Assembly: GCA_021819435.1 (NCBI GenBank)
Contig: JAKARB010000010.1
Coordinates: 62,001-126,000 of the forward strand
Direction: 5' to 3'
Length of the DNA: 64,000 nucleotides
Source: Pseudomonadota bacterium
Lineage (GTDB): Bacteria; Pseudomonadota; Gammaproteobacteria; Burkholderiales; Burkholderiaceae_C
Shown: positions 53,098-63,099 of the stretch, one piece after another
How positions within the stretch are numbered: position 1 is the stretch's first letter
Layout of the letters: each line of letters opens with the position of its first letter
The notes under the pieces: model-generated
Seen by the model: only the letters and a program-made list of their open reading frames with translations
The model's database searches: none
Told to the model about the DNA's origin: nothing
Made by a program: the position numbers and the translations under genes

Positions 53098-53202
53098 GGT
53101 GATTTCCTCGTGGGAAGAGATGCGAACACAAGTCACATCCTGAGGCACTCAGATCATCGTGTAAATTCGAAATATTGATCGTCAGGTTTCGATAAAACCG
53201 AT

Positions 53203-54108
53203 ATGAACTACAAGCACCTGCTCTACTTCTGGACCGTGGCCCGACTGGGCGGCGTCGTCAAGGCCGGAGAACACCTGCACGTCACCCCGCAGACCATCAG
53301 CGGGCAGATCCAGCTGCTGGAGGAGCATTTCGGGCGGCCGCTGTTCAAGAAGAAGGGGCGCCAGCTCGCGCTGACAGAAACCGGTGAACTCGCCTTCAGT
53401 TACGCGCAGGACATATTCACCCTCGGCTCCGAACTGGACCAGGTGGTGCGCCAGCCGCGTGGCGCACACCGCCCGCTGGAGCTGCGCGTGGGCGTGGCCG
53501 ACGCCGTGCCCAAGATGGTGACCTGCCGCCTGCTGGAGCCGGCCTTGCAACGCGAACAGCCCTTCAAGGTGGTGTGCCGCGAGTGGAAGCTCGACAGCCT
53601 GCTGGCAGAGCTGGCCGTGCACCGCCTTGATTTGGTGCTCTCCGACACGCCACTGCCGCCTGCCCTCAGCGTCAACGCTTTCAACCATCGTCTGGGCGGC
53701 TCGTCGGTGGGCTTCTATGCCACGCCCGAGCTGTCCGAGCGCCTGCGGGGCGGTTTCCCACGTTGCCTGGATGAAGCGCCGATGCTGATGCCTGGCAGCG
53801 ATTCCGCCCTGGGGCAGCGCTTTGCACAGTGGCTGGGCCGGCACAAGTTGCATCCACGGCCCATCGCCGAACTGGACGACGGGGCGCTGGCCAAGGCCCT
53901 GGGCAAGTTCGGGCACGGCGTCTTCATGGCACCCATGGTGCTCGACGAGGAGGTGCGCCAGCAGTATGGCGCCGAGCTGCTCGGCGAAGCGCCCGACCTC
54001 ATCGAGGAGTTCTACCTGATCACCGTGGAGCGCCGCATCACCCACCCCGGTGTGGCGGCCATCGCCGAAGCAGCGCGCAAGGGCCTGTTCGCGGCCTGGA
54101 ACCGCTGA
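53203..54108 (+). CDS. nhaR: LysR family transcriptional regulator (NhaR-like)
   Basis: MNYKHLLYFWTVARLGGVVKAGEHLHVTPQTISGQIQLLEEHFGRPLFKKKGRQLALTETG. Confidence 0.85.
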   Translation: MNYKHLLYFWTVARLGGVVKAGEHLHVTPQTISGQIQLLEEHFGRPLFKKKGRQLALTETGELAFSYAQDIFTLGSELDQVVRQPRGAHRPLELRVGVADAVPKMVTCRLLEPALQREQPFKVVCREWKLDSLLAELAVHRLDLVLSDTPLPPALSVNAFNHRLGGSSVGFYATPELSERLRGGFPRCLDEAPMLMPGSDSALGQRFAQWLGRHKLHPRPIAELDDGALAKALGKFGHGVFMAPMVLDEEVRQQYGAELLGEAPDLIEEFYLITVERRITHPGVAAIAEAARKGLFAAWNR

Positions 54109-54142
54109 GCGGTCGCACGCCCGACCCTGTTAACCTCGCAGG

Positions 54143-55396
54143 ATGACTGGATTGTTCGACCGCGAGCTGGGGCAGCTGCAAGCTGCGCACCTGGCTCGAC
54201 TTCGCCGCCAGGTGCAGCCCGCCGTGGCCCCCGCCGACCTGGCTGCGCATGATGAAGCCTTGCGCGCCACCACCTACTTGATCGACGGGAAGGTGCGCCT
54301 GTCCTTCGGTGGCAACGATTACCTGGGACTGTCCCAGCACCCTGCCTTGCTGGCCGCCGCGCACGAGGCCATCAACCGATATGGCGTGGGCGCCACCGCC
54401 TCGCCGCTGGTGTGCGGCCACAGCCCCGAGCACGAGGCGCTGGAGTGGGAACTGGCCGAGCGCGTGGGCCTGCCGCGTGCGCTGTACTTCTACGCGGGCT
54501 ATGCCGCCAACGTCGGGGCGGTGCCGGCGCTGGTGAGCCGGGGCGACGCCATCTTTTCGGATGCGCTCAACCACGCCTGCCTGATCGATGGCATCCGCCT
54601 GTCGCGTGCCGATTCTCACGTGGTGCCGCACGCCGACCTGGGTGCGCTGGCGCAGGCCTTGAAGGCCAGCACGGCACGGCGCAAGCTGGTCATCACCGAC
54701 GCCGTTTTCAGCATGGACGGCAATGTGGCCGACGTGCCCGCCTTGCTTGAGCTGTGTGAACGCCACGACGCCTGGTTGATGATCGACGACGCGCATGGCT
54801 TCGGTGTGCTGGGTGCGCATGGCGAAGGCACGCTGGCGCACCACGGTATCGCTGGGGTCAATGGCGTGAGCCCGGCCTGGCGCGGGCGGCTTGACCGCCT
54901 CATCTACATGGGCACGCTGGGCAAGGCTGCGGGCGTGGCTGGTGCCTTCGTGGCGGGCGAGCCGTCGATGATCGAATGGCTGATGCAGAAAGCGCGCACC
55001 TACATGTTCGCGACCGCGGCGCCCGCCATGGTGGCCGCACCCCTGCGTGCGGCGCTGCGGGTCATGAATGACGAGCCGCAGCGCCGAGCCCACCTCGATG
55101 CCTTGCGGCAAAGGCTGCGCGAAGGCGTGCGGGCCGCGCGGCTGCCTTGGGCGCTGATGCCCTCGGAGACAGCCATCCAGCCCCTGGTCATTGGCAGCAA
55201 CGAAGACGCGCTGGCCGTGATGGACCGGCTCGATGAGCAAGGCGTGTGGGTGCCTGCCATCCGCCCGCCCACGGTTCCCGAAGGCACGGCGCGCTTGCGC
55301 ATCTCGCTGTCGGCCGCGCACACGCTGGAACAGGTCGATCAACTGGTGACGGCTTTGGCGCAAGCCTCCCGCAGCCGTCAGCTCAAGCAAGCCTGA
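54143..55396 (+). CDS. bioF: 8-amino-7-oxononanoate synthase
   Basis: [76 protein letters not shown]. Confidence 0.95.
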   Translation: MTGLFDRELGQLQAAHLARLRRQVQPAVAPADLAAHDEALRATTYLIDGKVRLSFGGNDYLGLSQHPALLAAAHEAINRYGVGATASPLVCGHSPEHEALEWELAERVGLPRALYFYAGYAANVGAVPALVSRGDAIFSDALNHACLIDGIRLSRADSHVVPHADLGALAQALKASTARRKLVITDAVFSMDGNVADVPALLELCERHDAWLMIDDAHGFGVLGAHGEGTLAHHGIAGVNGVSPAWRGRLDRLIYMGTLGKAAGVAGAFVAGEPSMIEWLMQKARTYMFATAAPAMVAAPLRAALRVMNDEPQRRAHLDALRQRLREGVRAARLPWALMPSETAIQPLVIGSNEDALAVMDRLDEQGVWVPAIRPPTVPEGTARLRISLSAAHTLEQVDQLVTALAQASRSRQLKQA

Positions 55397-56344
55397 TCAG
55401 CCCTCGGCCTGGTCGTACAACCGGCGTCGGTTGAGCGTCAGCATGACGAGGCCCCGGGGCAACGCCGCCACCACCTTGTGTTCGGGCTCGGTGGTGTCGG
55501 CGGGTTGGGTCATCAGGTAGGGCGTGCCGTCGGCGCGCAGCAAGCTGCTGACCAGGGGGGTGTCCGGCGTGGCACCCCGGCGCAGCACGATGGCGGTGTC
55601 GCCGTTGCGCAGCTTCACGAAGGTGCCTGGCGGGTAGATGCCCATTTCCTGCACGATGGCGGTGACGTAGGGGTTCGATGCGCCGCCTGCGCTGGCTTGC
55701 AGCTCGCGCGCGACCAGGTTGATGGCCAGAGCGCCTCGCGTGGCCCGTGGGCTGAGCCTGGCGAGGTAGACGTCCGCGTAATGCACCAGGCAGGCCAACG
55801 GGCTCAGGTAGCCGCGTCCGCTGGGCAGGGCGTGGCCACCGGGGGTGACGTGGTGCAGGGCGACGGTGTCGAGCAGGGCTTCGTCGCTGATGCCGAGGGC
55901 GCTCAGCATGTCGCGGCCGCGCTGAGGGTGGCTGTCGATTTCCTGGCGCTGCTTCAGCGTGGGCGAGGTGGGCTGGCGAACCAGCGTGTCTTGCAAGTCC
56001 AGCATGGCAATGTTCATCGTCAGCGAGGCCCTGATGAGCGTCTGCCTGTCTTGCTTCGGCCAGCCCATGCGCTGGGCCACCAGGGCGGTCACGAACGCTG
56101 TTTGCAGCGAGTGGGCGACCGCATAGCCCGCGATCTCCTCGCCATAGATCATCTCGAAGAGGCTGGCCTCGGGTGCGGCATCCACCGTCCGCAGGATGAT
56201 GTCGGTGACGGCGTCGAGCTCGTCGGAGAAGACTGCCTGAGTGGGGTGCCTGAGCAGGTGGGCGACCCGGGCGTGGACGCCGTGCCACACCGAAAACGGG
56301 TCCGGCGCGGCGGGGTCATGCCAGGGTGTGCTGCTCATGAGCAC
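55397..56344 (-). CDS. HD-GYP-like phosphohydrolase-fold protein with degenerate metal motif
   Basis: LTMNIAMLDLQDTLV in place of LLHDIGK; SHPQRGRDMLSALGISDEALLDTVALHH; no GYP. Confidence 0.75.
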   Translation of the reverse strand: MLMSSTPWHDPAAPDPFSVWHGVHARVAHLLRHPTQAVFSDELDAVTDIILRTVDAAPEASLFEMIYGEEIAGYAVAHSLQTAFVTALVAQRMGWPKQDRQTLIRASLTMNIAMLDLQDTLVRQPTSPTLKQRQEIDSHPQRGRDMLSALGISDEALLDTVALHHVTPGGHALPSGRGYLSPLACLVHYADVYLARLSPRATRGALAINLVARELQASAGGASNPYVTAIVQEMGIYPPGTFVKLRNGDTAIVLRRGATPDTPLVSSLLRADGTPYLMTQPADTTEPEHKVVAALPRGLVMLTLNRRRLYDQAEG

Positions 56345-56417
56345 CCATGTTGCCAGGGTGTGCGCCGAAGCGCCATGGGTCTGTGGCGATCGGCGCCTCG
56401 TGGTGAACCTGCCCGGC

Positions 56418-57815
56418 TCAAGCGTGCTGCGCGAGCAACAACTCGGCGCGCAACGAGTGCGGGTAGGCGAGGGTGATGTTGACGTCGATGAGCTGGCCGA
56501 CCAGGCGGTCGCGAAGGGCCTGGGTGGGGCCGGCAGCGAAGTTGACGATGCGGTTGCACTCGGTTCGACCCATCAATTCGGACGGGTCTTTCCGGCTGGG
56601 CCCCTCAACCAGGATCTTCTGCGTGGTGCCCACCAGCATCTGGCTGTAGCGCTGCACGTTGCCCTCCAGGTAGGCCTGCAGCGTTTGCAGGCGCCCCAGC
56701 TTGACCTCGTGCGGGGTGTCGTCCTGCAAGGATGCGGCTGGCGTGCCGGGCCGGGCGCTGAAGATGAAGCTGAAGGAGGCGTCGAACTCGAGGTCGGTGG
56801 CCAGCTTCATGAGCTTGTCGAAGTCTTCATCCGTTTCGCCAGGGAAGCCGACGATGAAGTCGGTGGACAGGCGGATGTCCGGACGCACGGCGCGCAGCTT
56901 GCGGATGGTGCTCTTGTATTCGAGCGCCGTGTAGCCGCGCTTCATGGCCATCAGGATGCGGTCGGAGCCGTGCTGCACGGGCAGGTGCACGTGGTTCACG
57001 AGCTTGTGCGTCTTGCCGTAGACGTCGATGAGGCGCTGGCTGAACTCGTTGGGGTGGCTGGTGGTGAAGCGGATGCGCTCGATGCCGGGGATCTCGGCGA
57101 CGTATTCGAGCAGCATGGCGAAGTCGGCGATGTCTGCCGTGTCTCCCATCTTGCCCCGGTAGCCGTTGACGTTCTGGCCCAGCAGGGTCACTTCCTTCAC
57201 GCCCTGGTCGGCCAGGTCGGCGACCTCGGTCAGCACGTCATCAAACGGGCGCGAGACCTCTTCGCCTCGGGTATAGGGCACCACGCAGTAACTGCAGTAC
57301 TTCGAGCAGCCTTCCATGATCGACACGAAGGCCGATGCACCTTCCTTGCGCGGCGGTGGCAAGTGGTCGAACTTCTCGATCTCGGGGAAGCTGATGTCGA
57401 CCTGCGGACGCTTTTGCTGCTGGCGACGCTCCAGCATGGCGGGCAGGCGGTGCAGGGTCTGCGGGCCGAAGACCACGTCCACATAAGGCGCGCGCTCGAT
57501 GATGGAAGCGCCTTCCTGGCTGGCCACGCAGCCGCCCACGCCGATCATCACGCCCTTTTCTTTCAGGTGCTTGACGCGGCCCAGGTCGCTGAACACCTTC
57601 TCTTGCGCCTTCTCGCGGATCGAGCAGGTGTTGAAGAGGATGAGGTCGGCCTCTTCGGGGTCGTTGGTGGGCACGTAGCCCTTGGCCGCGTTCATGACGT
57701 CGGACATCTTGTCCGAGTCGTATTCGTTCATCTGGCAGCCGTAGGTCTTGATGTAGACCTTTTTCTGAGGTTGGTCAGCGGCGGGTTGGGGCGTGATGGG
57801 GTGGTCGAGGGACAT
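56418..57815 (-). CDS. miaB: tRNA-2-methylthio-N6-dimethylallyladenosine synthase
   Basis: [62 protein letters not shown] (CX3CX2C). Confidence 0.96.
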   Translation of the reverse strand: MSLDHPITPQPAADQPQKKVYIKTYGCQMNEYDSDKMSDVMNAAKGYVPTNDPEEADLILFNTCSIREKAQEKVFSDLGRVKHLKEKGVMIGVGGCVASQEGASIIERAPYVDVVFGPQTLHRLPAMLERRQQQKRPQVDISFPEIEKFDHLPPPRKEGASAFVSIMEGCSKYCSYCVVPYTRGEEVSRPFDDVLTEVADLADQGVKEVTLLGQNVNGYRGKMGDTADIADFAMLLEYVAEIPGIERIRFTTSHPNEFSQRLIDVYGKTHKLVNHVHLPVQHGSDRILMAMKRGYTALEYKSTIRKLRAVRPDIRLSTDFIVGFPGETDEDFDKLMKLATDLEFDASFSFIFSARPGTPAASLQDDTPHEVKLGRLQTLQAYLEGNVQRYSQMLVGTTQKILVEGPSRKDPSELMGRTECNRIVNFAAGPTQALRDRLVGQLIDVNITLAYPHSLRAELLLAQHA

Positions 57816-57985
57816 GGCGGATTCAGGGCCGTCTCGGGGACGGGAGCCTGCCTGCTTGAGGCTGAGGACAGAGAACGAAAGCGGTGGGCACGCGGGGTGC
57901 CATGCGCGGAGAATGGGGTGGTTTGATGCGGGGATCGACGCCGTGATGGCGACTGCTTCAGGCGAATGCAGGCCGATCTGGCCGA

Positions 57986-58450
57986 TCAGGGCTTGGACCA
58001 GCTCTGCGAGACCGGGTCGAACACCCACTTGGCGGCTTCTTGGGGTGTGGTCGGCCACAGGCGTGCGGCTTCTGCCGCTGTCAGGATCCACACGTCCTGC
58101 ACGAGGCCGGTTTGAGCGTCGACGTTGTAGTTCACGACGTGGGTCTGGCCGCCGAGCGTGCCCGACATCACCAGGGTGTTGCTCTGCCCGCGAATGCGCG
58201 AGGCAGGCGACAAGCGCGTGGCCACCTTGCCGTTGAGCACGATTTCAGGCGGCATGCCGAAGGTGATCTCGCCGCGCAGCGTGTTGACGGGGATGGGCAC
58301 GGGGCGGGCGGCCTGGGCGTGCGCGGCCGTGGGCGCCAGCGTGGGCACGAGGGCCAGTGTGCTGATCAGCAGCGGGGCGCCGAGCAGCGCACCTGCCGAG
58401 CCGATGAATGCGCCGAGCGTGGCGCAGCGGGTGGGGAGACAGCGGGGCAT
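57986..58450 (-). CDS. hypothetical periplasmic protein
   Basis: Signal peptide ending AAHAQA; no recognised family. Confidence 0.65.
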   Translation of the reverse strand: MPRCLPTRCATLGAFIGSAGALLGAPLLISTLALVPTLAPTAAHAQAARPVPIPVNTLRGEITFGMPPEIVLNGKVATRLSPASRIRGQSNTLVMSGTLGGQTHVVNYNVDAQTGLVQDVWILTAAEAARLWPTTPQEAAKWVFDPVSQSWSKP

Positions 58451-58596
58451 GGTGTAGATCCAGGGGCTGTGGGATGCGTGATTTTAGGACATGCCCAGGC
58501 TCCGCATCCTGCCAGGCAGCGATAAGATGTGCCGCATTGAAAGGTTGGCCACGCAGCCAGCCTCGGGTCACAACAGAAAGCTCAAAGGGAGAGACC

Positions 58597-59631
58597 ATGG
58601 GTCTGGTTGATTTCATCAAGAAGCAGTTCATCGATGTCATCGAGTGGAACGAGTCCGGAGACGGCGTGCTGGCTTGGCGGTACCCGTTCGAGGACCGCGA
58701 AATCCAGAACGGTGCCACCCTGGTCGTGCGCGAGTCGCAACTGGCCCTGTTCGTCAACGAAGGGCAGGTGGCCGACCTGTTCGGGCCGGGTACCCACCGG
58801 CTCACCAGCCAGACCTTGCCCCTGCTGACCAACCTGAAGAACTGGGACAAGCTGTTCGCCTCCCCTTTCAAGAGCGACGTTTATTTCTTCAGCACCCGCC
58901 AGCAGCTGGACCTGCGCTGGGGCACCAGCCAGCCCATCACCCTGCGTGACAAGGATTTCGGTGCGGTGCGCCTGCGCGCCTTCGGCAATTACGCCGTGCG
59001 CCTGAAAGATGCCCGCCACTTCCATGTGAATGTGTCCGGCACGCGCGAGCGCTACAGCGTCGAGGACCTCGACGGCCAGTTGCGCGGCGTGCTGCTGCAA
59101 CACCTCAGTGATGCGGTCGCCCAAAGCGGCATCCCTTTCCTCGACCTGGCCGCCAACCAGGTGGCTTTCGCGCAGGCCCTGGCAAAGGCGGTCACGCCCG
59201 CGTTTGAGCAACTGGGCTTGCAACTCGACGCCCTCACCGTGCAGAACGTGTCCCTGCCTGAAGAGCTGCAGAAGGTGCTGGACCAGAAGATCGGCATGGG
59301 CATGGTGGGCCAGAACATGGGCCAGTTCGTGCAATACCAGGCCGCGCAGGCCCTGCCGCAGGTCGCGGCCTCAGCCGGGCAGGGCTCGGGCGTAGCGGGC
59401 GATGCCGCTTCGCTGGGCGCCGGCCTGGCCCTGGGTCAGGTGATGGCGCAGTCCATCCAGCAAGGCCTGCAGGGCTCGGGGGCAGCCACGTCCTCTGCCG
59501 CGCCAGCGGGCCTGTCGCCCGATCAGGTCATGGCCACCATCGAGAAGCTGGCCGACCTGCACGCCAAGGGCATCCTCACCCCGGAAGAGTTCAGCGCCAA
59601 AAAGGCCGAATTGCTCAAGAAGCTGGTCTGA
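58597..59631 (+). CDS. SPFH/Band-7 domain protein with C-terminal SHOCT motif
   Basis: MGLVDFIKKQFIDVIEWNESGDGVLAWRYPFEDREIQNGATLVVRESQLALFVNEGQVADLFGPGTHRL; C-terminal LADLHAKGILTPEEFSAKKAELLKKLV. Confidence 0.88.
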   Translation: MGLVDFIKKQFIDVIEWNESGDGVLAWRYPFEDREIQNGATLVVRESQLALFVNEGQVADLFGPGTHRLTSQTLPLLTNLKNWDKLFASPFKSDVYFFSTRQQLDLRWGTSQPITLRDKDFGAVRLRAFGNYAVRLKDARHFHVNVSGTRERYSVEDLDGQLRGVLLQHLSDAVAQSGIPFLDLAANQVAFAQALAKAVTPAFEQLGLQLDALTVQNVSLPEELQKVLDQKIGMGMVGQNMGQFVQYQAAQALPQVAASAGQGSGVAGDAASLGAGLALGQVMAQSIQQGLQGSGAATSSAAPAGLSPDQVMATIEKLADLHAKGILTPEEFSAKKAELLKKLV

Positions 59632-59678
59632 GGAGTCGACGTTGTGTTCCATGCTTGAGCATGGCGGGGTGACCCGCC

Positions 59679-61277
59679 ATGGCTGATCCTTCGAGCTCGT
59701 CCCCGCGCTCCTGGCAGGCCGCATGCACCTTCTGTGGTGCACCGGTGACCTTCCGCTCGCCGGTTTCACCGATGGCGGTGTGCAGTTTCTGCCGCAGCAC
59801 CCTGGTGCGCGACGGCGAAACCTTGCGTCGCACGGGCCGCAGCGGTGTGCTGTTCGACGACCACAGTCCTCTGAAGCTGGGCACCCAGGGCCGTTGGCAG
59901 GGTGAAGGCTTTGCCCTGATCGGGCGCATTCAACTGAGCTATCAGGATCCGGACGGCCAGGCCGGTCGCTGGACCGAGTGGCAGGTGGTGTTTGACAACG
60001 GTCGGACCGCCACGTTGAGCGAGGACAACGGCGGACACGTCCTGAGCTTCCCCTTCGAGCTCGATGCCAAGCAGCTCGCGGCCATCCCCGATACCTTGGT
60101 CGGCACGGATCGCCACATCGGTGGCCGGCGCTGGACGCTGTCGTCTCGGCTGCAGGCCAGCGTGCACGCGCTAGAAGGCGAGGTGCTTCATGCGCCGCAG
60201 GTGTCGGGGCCGTTCACGGTCTCCGAGTGGCGCAATGGCGATGGCGAGGTGCTGAGCATCGAGGACATGCCGACCGGACGCCGCGCGGACCTGGGGCGAG
60301 CGGTTCAGCTCGATGACCTCCGGCTGGGTGGCAGTTTCGATCCTGGTGAGGCCTCCTCGGGCAAGGTGAAGTCCCAGGCCCTGGCGTGCCCCAACTGCGG
60401 TGCCGCGCTGACGCCTCGCCTGGACCAGGCCCGCACCATCGTTTGCGACAGTTGCCGCACGGTGATCGACATCAGCCGGGGTGTGGGGGCTGACCTCTCC
60501 TACTACCAGCAAAGCAACGCCCTCGAGCCCTTGATCCCGCTTGGGCTCGTGGGGCAGCTCACGGTGGGTGGCAAGCTGGGCAAGTGGCAGGTGGTCGGTT
60601 ACCAGGAGCGCTGCGAGAAGGCCGATTCGCCCGAGGCAACGCAGGTCTTCTGGCGTGAGTACCTGCTTTATCACCGCAGCCGTGGCTTCGCATTCCTGGT
60701 GGATGCCGCGGACGGTTGGAGCGTGGTTGCGCCCATCACGGGGGCGCCAAGCGTGGCCGCGAACGGCGTGAAGTGGCAGGGGCGGCATTACACGCTGAAG
60801 TACATCTACAGAGGTGTCACCACGCATGTGCTCGGGGAGTTCTACTGGCCCGTGCAACGCGACCAGATCACGCGCAACGCCGACTACGCCTGCCGGGAAG
60901 GGGAGAAGACCTTGCTGCTCAACCGCGAGTCGACCGGCGCGGAGGTGGTCTGGTCCGCCGGCGAGGCGATCGATCACGACGTGGTCATGAAAGCTTTCGG
61001 CTTGACGGGGCAACCGGTGGCGGCGTTCAAGCGCGATGTCAAGCCCATGGGCGACGGGGTGTTATGGGGGCTCCCGACCTCGGTGTGGCTGGCGATCCTG
61101 TTCGTGCTCGTCGTCCTCATGCTGCTCATGTGCTCGAATGACTGTGCGGACGTGAGGGAGCGGTATGGTGATCAAAGCCTCGAATATCGCCAATGCATCA
61201 GCAGGCCTAGCGGTCGTGGCGGCGGCAGCGGTGGCGGCTCATACGGCGGCTACAGCAGCGGAGGCTTCCACAAATGA
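59679..61277 (+). CDS. DUF4178 domain-containing protein with two zinc ribbons, TM helix and Gly-rich tail
   Basis: CTFCGAP..CSFC and CPNCGAA..CDSC; DUF4178-like repeats (LGTQGRWQGEGFALIGRIQLSY...WTEWQVVF); C-terminal TM and GGGSGGGSYGGYSSGGFHK. Confidence 0.85.
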   Translation: MADPSSSSPRSWQAACTFCGAPVTFRSPVSPMAVCSFCRSTLVRDGETLRRTGRSGVLFDDHSPLKLGTQGRWQGEGFALIGRIQLSYQDPDGQAGRWTEWQVVFDNGRTATLSEDNGGHVLSFPFELDAKQLAAIPDTLVGTDRHIGGRRWTLSSRLQASVHALEGEVLHAPQVSGPFTVSEWRNGDGEVLSIEDMPTGRRADLGRAVQLDDLRLGGSFDPGEASSGKVKSQALACPNCGAALTPRLDQARTIVCDSCRTVIDISRGVGADLSYYQQSNALEPLIPLGLVGQLTVGGKLGKWQVVGYQERCEKADSPEATQVFWREYLLYHRSRGFAFLVDAADGWSVVAPITGAPSVAANGVKWQGRHYTLKYIYRGVTTHVLGEFYWPVQRDQITRNADYACREGEKTLLLNRESTGAEVVWSAGEAIDHDVVMKAFGLTGQPVAAFKRDVKPMGDGVLWGLPTSVWLAILFVLVVLMLLMCSNDCADVRERYGDQSLEYRQCISRPSGRGGGSGGGSYGGYSSGGFHK

Positions 61278-61295
61278 AGAAAGGACTGGCACATC

Positions 61296-61517
61296 ATGGA
61301 ACTTGAGTGGTTCAAATTGAGCGTTTTCGTGGCGTCCATCAGCTACGCCCTGATCGGCGTGGTGCTGTTCTGGGTTTGCTTCATCGTCGTCGACAAGCTC
61401 ACGCCTTATGACCTGTGGGGCGAGATCGTCGAGAAGAAGAACGTGGCCCTGGCCATCGTGGTGGGGGCCATGTGCCTGGCAATTGGGCAGATCGTGGCAG
61501 CGGCCATCCATGGCTGA
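61296..61517 (+). CDS. DUF350 family small membrane protein
   Basis: SISYALIGVVLFWVCFIVVDKLTPYDLWGEIVEKKNVALAIVVGAMCLAIGQIVAAAI. Confidence 0.85.
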   Translation: MELEWFKLSVFVASISYALIGVVLFWVCFIVVDKLTPYDLWGEIVEKKNVALAIVVGAMCLAIGQIVAAAIHG

Positions 61518-63099
61518 TGAGATCGCTGGCGGGGCCGAAGTGGCGCTCGCCGACGCACGCCCCCGCATCGAACCCGCCGAGCTCGCGCTGCTGGTCTCGG
61601 TCTTCGTTGTGGCGGCCTGCGGGCTCGTGTACGAGTTGGCTGCCGGGGCCCTGGCCAGTTACCTGCTGGGTGACTCCGTCTTGCAGTTCTCCACCGTCAT
61701 CGGCACCTACTTGTTCGCCATGGGCGTGGGTTCGTGGCTGTCCAGGCACATTGAGCGGCAACTGGTGGCCCACTTCATGCGCATCGAATTGCTGGTCGGT
61801 GTCATTGGGGGGTTGATGCCGGCTGGGCTGTTCGCCGCGCACAGCGTCCTGCCCGTTGGCGCGGCGTCGGAGTTCCGGGCCTTGCTCTACGGCATGGTGC
61901 TGCTCATCGGCATCCTGGTGGGGTTGGAGATCCCGCTGGTCATGCGGATCTTGCAGCGGCGTTTTCGCGAGCGCTATGCGCTCAAGGACCTGGTCTCGCA
62001 GGTGCTGACCTTCGACTACCTGGGTGCGCTGGTCGTGTCGCTGGCTTTCCCGCTGATCATGGTGCCGCAACTGGGGGTGGTCCGCACGGGCGTCTTCTTC
62101 GGCCTGCTCAATGTGATGGTGGCGGTGTGGGTGTGCTGGCAGTTCCGTGCCGAGCTGCGCGCCTGGCCTCAGCATGCTGCGGCTTGTGTCCTGGCGCTGG
62201 TGCTGCTGTCGCTCGGCATGCTGGCAGGGCAGCCGCTGACGACCTGGGCCGAAGACCGCTTCTACGGCGATCACATCGTCATCAGGCAGGACACGCCTTA
62301 TCAGCGCATCGTGCTGACCCACGGGGGCGGCCAAACTCGGCTCTTCCTGAACGGCAACCTGCAGTTTTCCTCGCGTGACGAATACCGCTACCACGAGGCA
62401 CTGGTGCATCCCGCGCTGGCTGCGCAAGGGGCGCCGCGCCGAGTGCTGGTGCTCGGTGGTGGCGATGGCATGGCGGTGCGCGAGGTGCTGAAGTACCCCA
62501 GCGTGGAGCAGGTGACGCTGGTGGAGCTGGACCCGGCCATGACCCGCATGTTCAGCCAGGATGCGCGCCTGGTGGCACTGAACGCCGGTGCGCTGAAGCA
62601 CCCGAAGGTGCGTGTGGTCAACGCCGATGCCTTCGTCTGGCTGGGGGCGCATGACGAGGTGTTCGACGCCATCGTGGTCGACTTCCCTGACCCAACCAAC
62701 CATGCCATTGGCAAGCTGTACTCGACCACGTTCTACGCCTTGCTCGACCAGCACCTTTCGGCCAGTGGTTTCGCGGTGATACAGACCACCTCGCCCTTGA
62801 TCGCGCGCAAGAGCTTCTGGACGGTGGTGAGCACCATCGAGGCGGTGGGTTTGCAAGCCACGCCGTATCACGCCCATGTGCCGAGCTTCGGCGAATGGGG
62901 CTTCGTGCTGGCGCATCGGCGGCTTTGGCGCATGCCCGAGCGTTTGCCCGATGGGCTGCGCTTCCTGACCACGAAGGGCATGTCGGTGCTGTTCGACTTC
63001 CCGCCCGACATGGCGCGGGTGCCGGCCGAGCCCAATCGCCTGAGCAACCAGTCGCTGGTGCACACCTTCGAAGAAGAGTGGGGGCGGGTGCACCAATGA
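61510..63099 (+). CDS. membrane-anchored polyamine aminopropyltransferase (spermidine synthase-like)
   Basis: Multiple N-terminal TM helices; VLVLGGGDGMAVREVLKYPSVEQVTLVELDPAM SAM motif; DAIVVDFPDPTNHAIGKLYSTTFYALL. Confidence 0.9.
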   Translation: MADEIAGGAEVALADARPRIEPAELALLVSVFVVAACGLVYELAAGALASYLLGDSVLQFSTVIGTYLFAMGVGSWLSRHIERQLVAHFMRIELLVGVIGGLMPAGLFAAHSVLPVGAASEFRALLYGMVLLIGILVGLEIPLVMRILQRRFRERYALKDLVSQVLTFDYLGALVVSLAFPLIMVPQLGVVRTGVFFGLLNVMVAVWVCWQFRAELRAWPQHAAACVLALVLLSLGMLAGQPLTTWAEDRFYGDHIVIRQDTPYQRIVLTHGGGQTRLFLNGNLQFSSRDEYRYHEALVHPALAAQGAPRRVLVLGGGDGMAVREVLKYPSVEQVTLVELDPAMTRMFSQDARLVALNAGALKHPKVRVVNADAFVWLGAHDEVFDAIVVDFPDPTNHAIGKLYSTTFYALLDQHLSASGFAVIQTTSPLIARKSFWTVVSTIEAVGLQATPYHAHVPSFGEWGFVLAHRRLWRMPERLPDGLRFLTTKGMSVLFDFPPDMARVPAEPNRLSNQSLVHTFEEEWGRVHQ

